Of a DNA stretch of 64,000 nt, positions 1-11,254 are shown in pieces; the stretch's first letter is position 1, and the number at the start of each line of letters is the position of its first letter. Origin of the DNA: Sciurus carolinensis (lineage: Eukaryota > Chordata > Mammalia > Rodentia > Sciuridae). The stretch spans positions 40,208,998 to 40,272,997 of the forward strand of contig NC_062223.1 in NCBI RefSeq assembly GCF_902686445.1. The letters run 5' to 3'. The notes under the pieces are model-generated. The model had not been told where the DNA came from, ran no database searches, and saw nothing but the letters and a program-made list of their open reading frames with translations. A program made the translations under genes and the position numbers.

Positions 1-1299
1 GGGATGGGTAGAAATCATTTGCTCATTAGCAAGGACATTCTGACTAATATTTTTAGTTAGATCTGAGTCTCCTTCTCCAACTTTTTGCACCCCCATGAAC
101 AACCTACGTTCCAAATGTAATGAGCCAAGTCTTTCTTCTTTGGTTCCTACCTTCTTATGTCTGTCTCCCTTCATCTTTCCCTTCAATGAAGATCACCTAA
201 AGAGCCCGCCAGTATTTGCATTTTTGAAAGACCAATGACATTCTTGATCATTAAAGGTGATAAGTATTCAAAGCATAAATGCTTTTCTCTTTAAAACTTT
301 GAGAACCCCTCACTGATCCAGTGATTTCTGTGTCCAGATCTTTTCTCTCACTCTCTCCACTTAACTCTTCCTCCCTGTCTGCCATTCTCTGTCTCTCCCT
401 CCCTTCCTCCTTCCCTCCATCCTCCCTTCAGTATTTCTGTTTCTATACCCCTCTCTCTTCTTTCCTTTCCTATGTTTATATTAAGAAAAACTTGGGGATA
501 AATGTTCAATAAAAATGTGGTTAAAAAAATGAATCAAAACTTTATTTAAGAGTGGAAAAAGAAACTCATATTCACATGAAATAGGAAAATTATTTCACTT
601 ATAATAATAGTTGTATGGAAAATATTTTTGAATAAAAGAGAATAATATAAATAATATAATCATGCCAAAACAATATTTTCCCCAAAATGGAGTGGGTTAA
701 CATTTCAATCTCTGTGAGTCAAAATGTTAACTTTTGCTAAATATTGCTGATTATCTGGTAAGTTATATTTCCTTAAGCCACATTTTCATTTACTGAACAG
801 AATTTAGCATATTTCGGGTAGCAAGTATACTGCTTTCTTTCCAAAAGCGCTAAAAGAATCCATAATCTATGGCAAGGGATCATTCATTGAGAGTGAGCTC
901 TCTCTATATAAACTACAGAGTTAAACTTTAGGAATAATTTGCTTGGCTTTCATTAGATTTTTTATTCTATATCATGTTAACTTTGTTGAATGTGCCTTTG
1001 CACACCACAGAGAATGTGACCAACATGATCTGCTAATAAAAGAAGTTTGGCTGTTAGAATTTGAAGCTTAGTAGAGATACAGTTCCATTTCTGAATTTTG
1101 CAGACAAGGAACCTGAAGCTGGGAGACATAATGGTGTTCAACAAGATCACTTCAAAAGGGAAGTCCGTGTACATGAAGCTGCCTTCCCTGAGGGACAGCC
1201 ACAACCTTCAGGGTGTTTTTCACGATGTTAGTGCATGCTTCTGTACCATAAAAATGTACAGACATAACCACCTCATTCTGATAGTTTATCTATTTTTAA
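1..1299. other. Unassigned AT-rich DNA, no gene seen
   Basis: This stretch has no supported gene. A pyrimidine-rich patch lies around 340-470 and gives a spurious serine/leucine-rich frame. Near 1085-1180 there is a weak resemblance to a reverse MIR core (a 'gaaactgag'-like stretch after 'ttttgcag'). The 71-codon frame there is not recognisable as a protein. Confidence 0.5.
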
Positions 1300-1440
1300 A
1301 TTATTTACTGTGAATGTCATTTGACAACCTGCTTTTTTCACCCAAAATTATGTTTTGGAGATTTATACATGCTGGTAGATGAAACGCTACCTGATTCATT
1401 TTAACAACTATAGAGTTCAATATCTATCTAATATTTTATT
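1300..1440 (-). repeat. L1M-type LINE fragment, reverse orientation
   Basis: The segment matches, from memory of mammalian L1 3' regions read in reverse, the run about a 'tttttcac..aaattatgtttt..gagatttatacatg' start followed by 'ttcattttaac.actatagagtt'. It is diverged and truncated on both sides. The subfamily cannot be fixed by eye. Confidence 0.45.
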
Positions 1441-1512
1441 CTTTTAAAACCCCATCTACCTAAAATAACATATGTATATATATGTATATATAAATATATA
1501 TTTGTAATATAC

Positions 1513-1826
1513 TGTCAGGGGCGGGCTCTGAGGGCCCCAGAGCCACACCGTGGCCTGATCTCTAAGATGGCGCCTGGCAGCTTGCCAGACATAGCTGCAC
1601 TCATAAACAAATTTTAGGAAGTAACTCTGGTTGACTGTTGTACATGAGGCGATCCTGGTATCTGCCTGGAGACTGTTCCTTGATAGGCTGACTTTCCTGG
1701 TAGTCTACTCTCTGATAGGCTGATGTTCTCAATATAAGTCTGAGACTTGTGGAATAAGCCCTTTTGGTTCCTGTGATGAAGAAAAGCGTACGCGTTGTGA
1801 TTGTCCCCGCGGGCGGTGGGCGATCA
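1513..1826 (+). mobile_element. ERVK/IAP-like solo LTR (about 314 bp)
   Basis: The element starts TGTCAGG and ends GATCA, so it has TG...CA termini. It is much more GC-rich than its TA-repeat surroundings. It contains 'aagatggcgcctggcag' near 1563, a motif shared with the LTR at 48550-49261 and reminiscent of rodent IAP-type class II LTRs. A TATAAG box-like site is at 1733-1738. The copy TAATAT occurs at 1505-1510 and 1827-1832, a plausible 6 bp target duplication, although two bases separate the left copy from the TG. An 11 bp repeat TGATAGGCTGA occurs at 1681-1691 and 1713-1723. No gag, pro or pol lies beside it, so it is a solo LTR. The family name is not asserted. Confidence 0.7.
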
Positions 1827-1962
1827 TAATATATATGCATATTTTTATATATGCATATATATTTACATATATATACAATTTATATATATTATGTATATTA
1901 TATATGTAATAATACTATGTATATTATATGTATATTGTATATATACATATATATATATTACA
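1827..1962. repeat. TA/ATAC-rich low-complexity tract
   Basis: Runs of TATA, TATG and ATAC dominate here and also at about 1471-1510 on the other side of the LTR. The LTR therefore appears to have inserted into a pre-existing TA-rich microsatellite. Confidence 0.8.
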
Positions 1963-2079
1963 ATTTAAAGGTTGACTCAAATGGGCAGTGGATTTGGCAT
2001 GAATTTTGCCTTCTTTGTACCCTTAGGTCCTTGAGACTTTCAAGAATACATGATTGCTATCATTATTAGAGTTTTATAG

Positions 2080-2153
2080 TGCTAGAGATTGAAACCAGGG
2101 CCTCACACATGCTAGGGAACAGCTTTTATAACTGATCTACATTCCCAGGTCCA
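2080..2153 (-). repeat. ID SINE, reverse orientation, diverged
   Basis: Read in reverse this is the tRNA-derived ID body: a 'ccaggtcc'-like 5' start, then a 'tgctagg' core and a 3' end near 'ttgaaaccagggcc'. The copy is old and has no clear tail. Its 5' end abuts an L1 3' end at 2155. Confidence 0.6.
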
Positions 2154-2154
2154 G

Positions 2155-2240
2155 GAGTATATGTATGATTTATCAAGATGCATAAATGCATTCTACTGTC
2201 ATGTACAATTAATTAGAACAGACAAAAATTTTTAAAATCA
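2155..2240 (+). repeat. L1 3' end (sciurid-type), truncated
   Basis: The tail 'cattctactgtcatgtac' followed by 'aattagaaca' and an A-rich end is the same L1 3' terminus seen at 49690-49755 and 51300-51335 in this window. Only the last ~85 bp are present, so it is strongly 5'-truncated. Confidence 0.65.
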
Positions 2241-3066
2241 TGTTAACATTTTTGAGTTCTCTCTCATCAGATGGGAAATAAATGGAAAAAACTTGTAAAT
2301 CCTAATAAAAAATAAAATAAATAGAGCAAAGTCAAGTCAGAATAAAAATCTGGGGGAAAACAGGGATGTGGGAAGAGGGATTTCAGCATCCAGAACCAGT
2401 CATGTTCCAGGATCTTTTTGTCAGCTGTGGTTTGAATATCATGCCATCAAGATGAAAAAGGGAAAGTTTTGAGGAATATCTAAGAACAATGTAGATTTTA
2501 TCAAAATGTTATTATAGGAGAACGTGGTAATGACAAAATGCACAGATGAAGTGATAGGATATACCCATGTGAACGAATATAAATAGGTGTTTGTTAGAAA
2601 AAAATAATGAACTGAATGAAATTGTTGGTGAAATGAAGTCAGGTTTCTTAAGTAGCACTGGTAATCAAAATGTCTATACATGGCAGAGAAGTAAACCTAG
2701 GCATCTTCCAAATTCTAAGCATAGACACTTTATTTCTTTTTTTTGTTGTTGTTATTTATATGATGATTTTCAGTCCTAAATTTATTTATTCCCTCTTACT
2801 TAAAAACTTAAAAATTTAATTTGGAGCTTGGACTTATTTTCTAAATATCTCATATTCGGTTTCTTTTGTTTTCTATTTCTTTTTGATGCAATATTATTTT
2901 TCCTGAAAATTTTTCTTCTATTTCATCATGCAAGTATTTCATTCATTTTAATGAATGGACATGAGATCTACAAAATTCTGAAATGTCTCCCTTATTGATG
3001 TTTCATGTAGCTAATCATACACATGCTATTTGTACCAACATCTTCCTGCTTATACATGTGCGTACA

Positions 3067-3068
<2 letters not shown>
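2241..3068. other. Unassigned AT-rich DNA, no gene seen
   Basis: Nothing here is recognisable as a gene or a named repeat. Short frames on both strands overlap one another and carry no domain. Confidence 0.5.

Positions 3069-3098
<30 letters not shown>
3069..3098. repeat. (TG)n microsatellite
   Basis: An almost uninterrupted TG run of about 14 units. It produces an artefactual cysteine/valine run in the 3023-3391 frame. Confidence 0.95.
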
Positions 3099-3100
<2 letters not shown>

Positions 3101-3645
3101 TATTTCTTGTCCTTTTGCACTGTGGCTATAAATAGCATTTTAAAATCATTTTTTCTTTATCTAGCTTTCTTTTGTTTTGCCTCCTGTAGGATAACTTTGC
3201 TTTCTGTTATGTTGAGTCCTATACAAATATTTAAGGTATTTTTTACCCTCTTTCCTTACCTAAATTCTTGTGTACCCCATCAGTATTGTCAGATTAATTT
3301 AGGTGCATTTACATATTTTGGAGCATATATTAAAGCACAATATTTTATTTCATTTACAAAATTTTTATACACTCATACATTCCTATCATAAGATTCCCAA
3401 ATATTTCTGGGAAAATTAAATTTTATAAATCTTTAATCTACAAATAATTCCTCCGATGGCTTCAAATTTAATTAATAGGAAATAGTCTATAAGACAGATT
3501 TTGACTGGAAATAGATAATATTTTGAGTCTGCTTCTTATTTATTAGACATTTTCCCAGGAAAGCTTTCCATCTCTCATATTTCCTTGTAATATTGAGACG
3601 TGAGAGAAGCCCTAGAGTTGAGAGCAGTTTATATACATACATTCC

Positions 3646-3647
<2 letters not shown>

Positions 3648-3685
<38 letters not shown>
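3648..3685. repeat. (CA)n microsatellite
   Basis: An uninterrupted CA run of about 18 units, ending at CGTATG. Confidence 0.95.
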
Positions 3686-3687
<2 letters not shown>

Positions 3688-3699
3688 ATGTATCAAAGT

Positions 3700-5829
3700 G
3701 TGTTAGAAGTGACACTGATGACAATCTGTGAAAGACTGTAATAAAATTCATGTTACTTACCCAGTTGTTCCATCCAAAACCCATCTTCCTTGATGGCATC
3801 TACTTTTCCACTGAAAATAACCATTCTATCAGTAACATCTGTCATATTGAACTCAAAAGCATTTCTTGCCTTTCTACCATCATCCATTAGTGTTGAAGAC
3901 ACTCTTGTCCCTCAAGTAGATGACTCCCTTGTCTTCTAAATTATGTCTAACCCTACCCTTCTTTCCAAATTCAAATTCACTTATATCATAGATTTTAAAT
4001 TAATGACAATAAATAAAATTAAGTCACACCGGGCCTTTTTGTCACCATTTGATTGCTTACAAATGTGCTCACAAACACTCCAGAATTTTATCTTGATTTT
4101 ACCACTGCCTAACTCTCTAGCCATGTAACGCCACCTCATGGGTCACTTCTCTGCTTTATCCCTAATTGTGAAACTTGTCAGGCTGGTTTCTGTCACAGTG
4201 CTTTTGCTATTGCTGTTGTCTCACTTGCAAGATGTCTTAGTTTTACCTCAACCCCAGAGTTTTGTCTTGCTGTCACTTTTTCATCCTAGATCTAATATCA
4301 CTTCTCAGGAAATCTGGATAACAGGATGTTCTATGTATTTCTACACATCTGATCAACCTGCATACTTCTTTCAATGCAAATGTAATTGGAAAGTGTACTA
4401 TTTGACATCACATAGATGTCTTTTTCTCGTTTTTGTTATTTTCTAAGAGTCACATAATACCAGACTTGTTCACCACTATTTTCACAAAACATACTATTTA
4501 AGAATATAATTTATATGTTTATTATTTCTATATTAATTATCTTATCAAAGATTGATTGAACCTTCTATCTGGAGTGTAAGCTTTATTAAAAGTCATTACA
4601 CAATTTATTACTGTATACATGGTACTTCTTAATGCTGAATGTTACTGACTTTGAGCTAGTAGCTATTGGGCTAAAGAAGACAACTACACTCTTAAGTGAG
4701 AGAACTGACAACTCTTTGAAACAACAGTCATTACATCAATCATTGGAGTTAATATGGAGAGATGGGCTAGCAGGAAGGGGCTATATCTTACATTCTCTGA
4801 GTGTAGATGTGAAACAGGTTCACAGTTCATTCATAACCAACCTGTCTGAACCCAGTGAGACCAAACATCCACATTCACATCCACTTACATGAAATGAATT
4901 TGTTCTTTGACAACAAGGGACAACAGAATCCTAGGAAGGGCTCATTGCCAGCTATTCACACATGGCTAAGGTAAGCTGCCTGGGGTTGTGGAGTCTATTC
5001 TGCATATGTTCTGCTTGCACCTCAGCTGAGGGACTCTGGAAAATGACATTTACTGGGTTTTATACACTGAAGAGACATGAGACACGAGGTTAAAGCACCA
5101 AAGAACAGACTTGTTTAAGGAGGGAATTAGAAAAGATCTGGGGTATTCTGATCATTTCCTTCTTATCTGAGGGTGTTGCATACCCTGCGCAATCTATGGT
5201 TACTCTTGATAACCACAATCAAGAAAAGAGGGAGAACAGGTTGGTCCAAGACTTCTCCCAGAAACATCCTTCAGTAGGGCCTTAATTGGATGAAGAAGAC
5301 ATGGTCAATGACATGGCTAGCTAAGCTGACTCCTGCCATATGGTCCAAGGAAGTTGAGAATAATTGAATGGAAAAGTAATTTTAACTTTATTTCAATATT
5401 TTCTTTATGTATTCTATGACATTAATTTGAGCAGAATTTATTTTTGTATTGACAACTATGTTAAGCCAGTTGGTGGGTCTTCACTGTTTCCTGGATACGT
5501 TTTCACTCCTTCAGCGAATATTTTATATTTAGCTAAGACAAATGACTCTACTCCTAATGTAGAGATATGTCTTCAGATGTAAATATCCCTGAAATTGAAA
5601 TCATATTCATCCCAAGAAATACTACCTGATACCAGATATTTGGTCAAACATAACATAAAACTAAATACTCATTTTAAAGTTTCTACAAGCAAATCTATAT
5701 GTATTATATATCATGTCGTTTAAATTCAAACTTGCCTAGAAAACTATCTTTATCATACGGAGTGAATCATCCAGAAGAGACCGACTTGCATTTCAACATA
5801 AAGATGCTATTAGGAAACCAACATAGACC
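3700..5829. other. Unassigned DNA, no gene seen
   Basis: No repeat family or gene was identified with confidence. A slightly GC-richer block at about 4920-5340 could be an old LTR but shows no boundaries. The frames at 4138-4446 and 4632-4892 have no recognisable domain. Confidence 0.45.
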
Positions 5830-5995
5830 CTGCACATGAGAAGTCATGTGTATAGAGTACTCCAGGACAAATTCATAAAGGAGCAGACATTTATGTTCGG
5901 ACTTAAAAGATGGATAGAAACAAGCCTGGCACATGATATTTGAAGAGAGATATTCGTAGCAGAGGAATGAACAGAACCAAACATTCTAGGTATGT
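5830..5995 (-). repeat. L2-like LINE 3' fragment, reverse
   Basis: The phrases 'aggagcagacatttatg', 'acttaaaagatggatag' and 'gaggaatgaacag' follow the reverse L2 3' region (the 'gtgacatttgagc...ggatgagtagg...ggaacagcatgtg' pattern). It is very diverged. Confidence 0.45.
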
Positions 5996-6099
5996 TCTAT
6001 TTCTTGTATTTTAGAATAAAATGGTCTCATTGGAAAACTTTACTGGGTTCATAGATTATGAAAAATGTAATGTGAATGGGGAGAGCTGAATACCTAAAG

Positions 6100-6358
6100 A
6101 GATTTTTTTTGTTTTTGCTTTTTTGTTGTTGTCACTGTTATTGTTTTTGTTTTTGTTTTTTTAGATACTGTGGATTAAACCCAGGACCTCATAGATGCAG
6201 GGCAAGCACCCTACTATTGAACTAGATCCCCAGTCTGCCTTTAAATTTTACTTTGAGACAAGGTTGTTTGCAATAGGTTGTCCAGGCTAACCTGGAAATC
6301 ATGATCCTCCTGCCTCAGTTTCTGAAGTACCTGGGATTACAGTCATGTGCCACTCACT
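6100..6358 (-). mobile_element. B1-dID composite SINE, reverse
   Basis: In plus coordinates a T-rich tail comes first (6104-6162). A reverse ID unit follows (about 6163-6236, with 'aacccaggacctcatagatg' and 'gatccccagtctg'). A reverse B1-like (7SL-derived) unit comes last (about 6240-6358, with 'gatcctcctgcctcagttt' and 'ctgggattacag'). The order B1-then-ID on the minus strand is diagnostic of the composite SINE. Weakly similar flanks (AGAGATTTT and AGAGACTTT) may be the target duplication. Confidence 0.8.
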
Positions 6359-7510
6359 GATTAGAGACTTTATATTAAAACAAGAAGAAAAAAATAAAGG
6401 GTAGAAATATAAGGAAACACTGAATTCATTATCATAAATATTAAAGATAATTATAATACTTAAAAGCTTGTTTTGGAGGTTTGGTATTTGGAAATTTGTA
6501 TTTTCAATTGTCATATGAAAAAATTTGAGAAGTGTACAATAAAACTCTAATTCTTAGAATTCTCTAGCTAGGAGACTATAGTTGTAAGAATAAAAGGAAA
6601 CATACATTCTCAAATGTTGCTCAGTATATCCCTTCCATAGGAGAAAAATAGCATGTGAAAATATGGATTTATGAAGAGGAAATAAAGTACACATATATGG
6701 ATAAAGTTGCAATTCACGTATACTCAGAAGTTTGAATTTTTAAAAATTCTATTTAAAGTAGAAAAGCTGAATTTAAAGAACAGAGATTCTGCTCTTAAAA
6801 AAATCAGTAACAACTTAAAAAATTGTTGTAATTATTCTTCTACCCAATGTCATCAATATCAAAATAAAAATCCTCAAGGACATCAGGGAAGGAAAAAAAC
6901 AGTTAAGCAATTAATTTAACTTTATTCTCATTAAGTTCTCATAATTACATTTCAGAATTAAATGCATTTATGTGAGGTCATGTCATTTTACTTTGGATAG
7001 TAAAAGTGACTTTGTTTAATCTTTTAAAAACTTGGATTTCTCACATTGAACATTAACAAACTCCAATAAGAGGTCACCCACAATTATCAAGAAAATTATA
7101 GTACCCAAAAGTGCATATTTTAATTATTCATGAACATTTCATGCTTTCTAAGATAATACATTTTTCTTACATTTTCATAGCAAATTTTTTTTTAAAAAAT
7201 GAGTTTTATTTTCTGCTACATTATCTGGAATTGAAGAAGGTTATTGATAAAAGTAAACTTTTCAGCCATGTGGTTAGTTAAAAGGGTCTCTTTTGATGAT
7301 TCTTTATGAATATGTGTAAATAAAAGTGAAAAATATTGAACGTTTGAGTGCTTAAAGTCCAGCAAATTCTACTTGGATTGTAGTGCAAAGTTTATTTTAG
7401 GCAATTTACAAAGACCTGAAAGCAACAGTCTTTTCCAATTTAATTGTGGAACGAGTTCAATATAAATGAGATTTTTAAACTCAACAGACAATTCTAGAAA
7501 GCAGATTAAA
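6359..7510. other. Unassigned AT-rich DNA, no gene seen
   Basis: A-rich and T-rich sequence without a recognisable element. The 70-codon lysine/asparagine-rich frame at 6707-6919 is what AT-rich DNA gives by chance. Confidence 0.5.
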
Positions 7511-7516
7511 ATAATC

Positions 7517-7594
7517 TTTTTTTTTTTTTTTGAGTGTTGAGAACTGAACCTCATGTGTGCTAAGTGTTTTACCACTGAGATACACCCCCAGCCC
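7517..7594 (-). mobile_element. ID SINE, reverse
   Basis: A poly(T) tail at 7517-7531 precedes 'gaactgaacctcatgtgtgc', 'accactgagatacaccccca' and 'gccc'. This is the ID body in reverse, close to full length and moderately diverged. Confidence 0.8.
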
Positions 7595-8049
7595 TTGATT
7601 TCTGTTAAAACTAGTTTTTGAGAATTTGTCTTATATCTGAGGAAACTGTGCTGTCTAGCATGGAAGTCCCCCTTGCATACAGAGCAGGCCCTGCACAAAT
7701 GTAACACCTGAGGCAGGCAACGGGCAGGAGTCGTCTATGGTGGAACACCTGTGCAAAAAGGAAACAGCAGGTGTGGAAAGAAGACCTCACCTACTGCTAA
7801 CAGTCTGCTACTAAAACTGGGATCCTTAAAAACAACAACATTCAAAGCCTGACTAGACTTTGTAGAAAATAAGTGATGTTTACCTTGATCTATATGTTAA
7901 AAAAAAATGAGAAAGCAGGAACTCTATGAAAGATTATTCGAACTGCTCTGTAATGAGAATGTTAAAACAGTATTTTGAGTGGTTGTCATGCCTCAACAAT
8001 TCACCTTCAAGAGTGGTTAGAATTACATTTTCAAAATATCCTGCACTCA

Positions 8050-8500
8050 TCTTAGTTGAAAGTTTACCATTTTCCTCAAGATAAAATACAAATTCTTCTA
8101 CATAAAATATAAGTCACTATCTCAACTCTTCAGCCATTATTATGCACTCTTTCCACTTCCTCCTATATACACTGTTAGTATAGCCATACTGAATTTCTTT
8201 CATTTTTAAGAATACATTATGCCCTAATTCATTTTTAAGCTTTTGGTTATGCTATCCTTTGGGACTAGAATAATGTTCTTTGCTTTATTTATTTGACTGC
8301 ACTCCATTTATCCTTCTTCCAAGTTTATGCATCAATTCTGTTTTGAAACAACTAAGATATAAACAAAGGGAGGGAAGGAAAATAAATGTTCTTCTCTCCC
8401 CACATTTTGTTCATTCTTCCCTTCATCTGTGCTTGTCCAGCACTTCATATTCCTGCACTAGATACATGTCATTTGTGTTATGATGCATATTTACCAGTAT
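8050..8500 (+). repeat. L2-like LINE 3' region
   Basis: The order of phrases follows the L2 3' region: 'ataaaatacaaattctt', 'ctcttcagcc', 'ccacttcctcctatatacac', 'gccatactgaatttctttc', 'tgctatcctttgggactaga'. Divergence is high, as expected for a mammal-wide L2 fossil. Confidence 0.5.
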
Positions 8501-9502
8501 ACTCTACTAAGTTTTTATGACAACAAAGAATAAATTGGTTTATTCTCCATTTAACTATAGAATTCAGCAAAGTATTTGAAATATCTTAATTAAAAAGTTT
8601 AAAATGAGTGAGGGACTTTGGAAATTCTGAAATAAAGGAGGAAACACTTAGAAATTATTGCAACAGACATTTGATTTCACCAATAAGCTGAAGTGATCCT
8701 GTCCAAAAACATTTTATTTTCATATATGTTATATTTTAAGACATGTTCACCTGTAAATAAATTAAGTGCAAGGACATCTGATAGGAAGGTTGAAGCTGGA
8801 ACCTAGCATCAGAACTACCCAGAAAAATGTGGGAGTCCTGTGGGGGCGTATTCACCTTTGGATTTTCCCAAGGAACATGCACCTAGCAGTCAAAATTAAT
8901 TAGTTAATGAATTCTTGGTCTGGGTGCATGATTTGTTTGCAATGAAGTGTACTGGCACTTGGAAGCAATTTTTGCATAAAATCTTTATAAATGTCAGCTC
9001 TTTAGTAAGTGCGATTGGAATTTTTCGTAAGTAATTCAGGGAAATTCTGATGGTGTGTTCCAGGGGATAGAACGGCAGACCGGTAGCTGTAGATGGACTC
9101 CAGCAAGAAGAGATTCTGAAGTCATACAGAAAAGACAAAAAAAAAAATTAATTAGCAGCACAGGATTTATGGTGGAAGGTGGAATTCAAGAGACAAGCAT
9201 TAGCTGTTTAACTGACCATGGGCCCAAGACAAGAGCAGGTCTTAAAAGTGTGGAACAACTAGGACAGGAGAAAAGAAGTAGAACTAACAGCTGGTCCTAA
9301 GAAGGGATCAGGAAGTACATACTGTCTTGTGAACCTGTAACTGATTTGTTTTAACAATGATTTCCAGTGTATTTTCACATTTTTACACTCACCTCTACTC
9401 ATCCGAACTCCCCCTTCCTTCACTATTTCCTATGCCATCTTTTCTCATTTAATCTCACCCTTTATTGACAGTTATTTAAACCATATCTCACCCCCATGGA
9501 CA
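8501..9502. other. Unassigned DNA, no gene seen
   Basis: Frames occur on both strands at 8896-9300 (80 and 81 codons) but overlap each other, and neither has a recognisable motif. No repeat was identified. Confidence 0.45.
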
Positions 9503-9718
9503 AATGATTCTCAACTAGGGGGGACTTCTCTTCCCTGATAAGGGAAAATTAGCAAACTGAGAAATTACTGGGCGCCACATCATGTGTTGGTGCTGCTGAC
9601 ATCTGGTGGATCCATGGCAGACATGCTTCTATCCATCCTATAGTGTCTGGATAGTGATACCTGGACAAAAATTTTGCCAGCTCCAAAACCTGTGTTTCCA
9701 AGATTGTGAAACCTTGCT
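9503..9718 (+). repeat. MER5A-like hAT DNA-transposon fossil
   Basis: The left end 'atgattctcaactaggggg', the middle 'gctgacatctggtgga' then 'catcctatagtg', and the right end 'gattgtgaaaccttg' line up in order with the MER5A non-autonomous hAT element. The copy is old. The 69-codon reverse frame over it is a by-product. Confidence 0.65.
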
Positions 9719-11057
9719 GTAGATGATGAAGAGTGAGTGGTCCAACCATGACTTTCACTGGGTTCTTGAAAATGGCTTAAAAAGAAAAGAGCAAAGGCAG
9801 AATTGAGAATTGTAATTAATGGTAATGCTTTTAAATCTCCAACTCAATTGAATTACTGAGTTTATCATGGAAATCCCAAAATTAAAAATCTATTGGATAA
9901 GAGAAGCTAAGTCAGAGAAATTTTCCCTACACCTTTATTAGTCCATCAAAATAATGAGTTTCTATCTAGAGGGGATTGCTGATAATTTCACTAGATAAAA
10001 AGGTTTTACCCTATTATAGCATTATCAAAGAAAGTGAGAACAAAGAATAGTAGTAATAAAGCAATAAAATTCAGAGAAAAAGCATAAATAAGTATAATAA
10101 AAAGAGGATTACACTCATCTATGTAGATCAAAAATCATCTGCCTGGTGCTGATGTCTGCATTTTGCCAGCTGGAATTTGCAGACAAATTGCTGCATCTTG
10201 CACAGATTAAACTAATGCTCCTGACTGAATGAATGCAGTTTAATGCCAGGGCATGCGACGTAGAAATACTGAGACTATGGAAATCAGACAGATGGCTGGG
10301 AAATTAATCCTTAAGCAGACACCGTAAGGCTCGTCAATGACAGTGATGGGAGAGAGTGGTTGTTGACAGGTCTAATCATAGGAAATGTGGACGTGTAAAA
10401 GATTGTGAAGGAGAAATAGGGAAACCAATTTTAATTTTCATTACAAAGCCCTTGGGAATATCAATATCATGTATGCCCTTTTTAAAAGTGACTAAACAGA
10501 AGGAAAATTTAGTAGTCATAAACAAAGTGGCAGGAACAGTGGAGTCTACTGTTCCAAGCCAAAAATAAGAAAGTTAAAAACAAAGTGTTATTAAAAGGTT
10601 CAAATTGCAATTATTATTCCCATTATAATATTAGGATAACTTGATGTAGGATTTTGTATGATTTTATACTGTCACTTGTAACACATGGCCATCTTACTTT
10701 TCAAACCTCCAATAGTTTCATTATTTGTGTGATTAAAAAAAGATCTTTCTTAAACCTTATAGCATCAAACACACATTTTAGTAAGTCCTAACACATGAAT
10801 ATTATCATTAATAACTCGAACAATCCTACTGATGCACATGAATGTGACTATGTTATATATGCCATTTGTAGCCTGATGTTATTATCTAATGCCATGTGGG
10901 GAAAAAAAAAGATTTGCCAAGTTCTTTGTAATTATGTATAATGACAAGTTCCTACAAGAGGTTTTTCATTTTATAGTATGAAGTGAGTAAACATTTGGGT
11001 ATAAAAAGAGAAATATCAGCTGTAGGAACTAGAATAGAGTTTCAAAAACACAATCTA
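9719..11057. other. Unassigned DNA with a possible conserved non-coding block
   Basis: No gene was seen. The block at about 10138-10262 is compositionally unlike its AT-rich surroundings and is discussed as a candidate conserved element. Nothing else was recognised. Confidence 0.4.
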
Positions 11058-11125
11058 AGGGCTGGGGTATGGTTCAGTGGCAGAGTACTTTTCTTGCACA
11101 CACACATCTCTGAGTTAGAATCCAG
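11058..11125 (+). mobile_element. ID-type SINE, 3' end lost to a CA repeat
   Basis: 'aagggctggggtatggttca', then 'gtggcagagtact' and 'gttagaatccagca', is an ID body. Its 3' end runs directly into a CA microsatellite, which probably grew from the SINE's 3' end. Confidence 0.7.
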
Positions 11126-11130
11126 CACAC

Positions 11131-11176
<46 letters not shown>

Positions 11177-11178
11177 AT
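11126..11178. repeat. (CA)n microsatellite
   Basis: A CA run with a few interruptions (CG and AT), lying between two ID-derived segments. Confidence 0.95.
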
Positions 11179-11187
11179 AAGAAAGAC

Positions 11188-11250
11188 AATGATGAAGTGC
11201 TTACCTAGCACACATGAGGTCCTACATTTAATCCCCAGCACTGAAGGGGT
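11188..11250 (+). repeat. Partial ID SINE
   Basis: 'gaagtgcttacctagcacac' followed by 'atgaggtcctacatttaatc' and 'cccagcactg' is the 3' two-thirds of an ID body. The 5' part is missing. Confidence 0.75.
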
Positions 11251-11254
11251 TGGA

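Noticed and set aside
321..512. Serine/leucine-rich 63-codon frame
   Set aside because: It is a translation of a pyrimidine-rich low-complexity tract.
1084..1204. Exon-like stretch after 'ttctgaattttgcag' with a 71-codon frame
   Set aside because: The sequence looks more like a diverged reverse MIR core, which naturally contains a 'ttttacag' phrase, and no good donor follows.
3639..11178. Possible CRISPR-like or structured arrays at the CA/TG runs
   Set aside because: They are simple dinucleotide microsatellites with no spacers.
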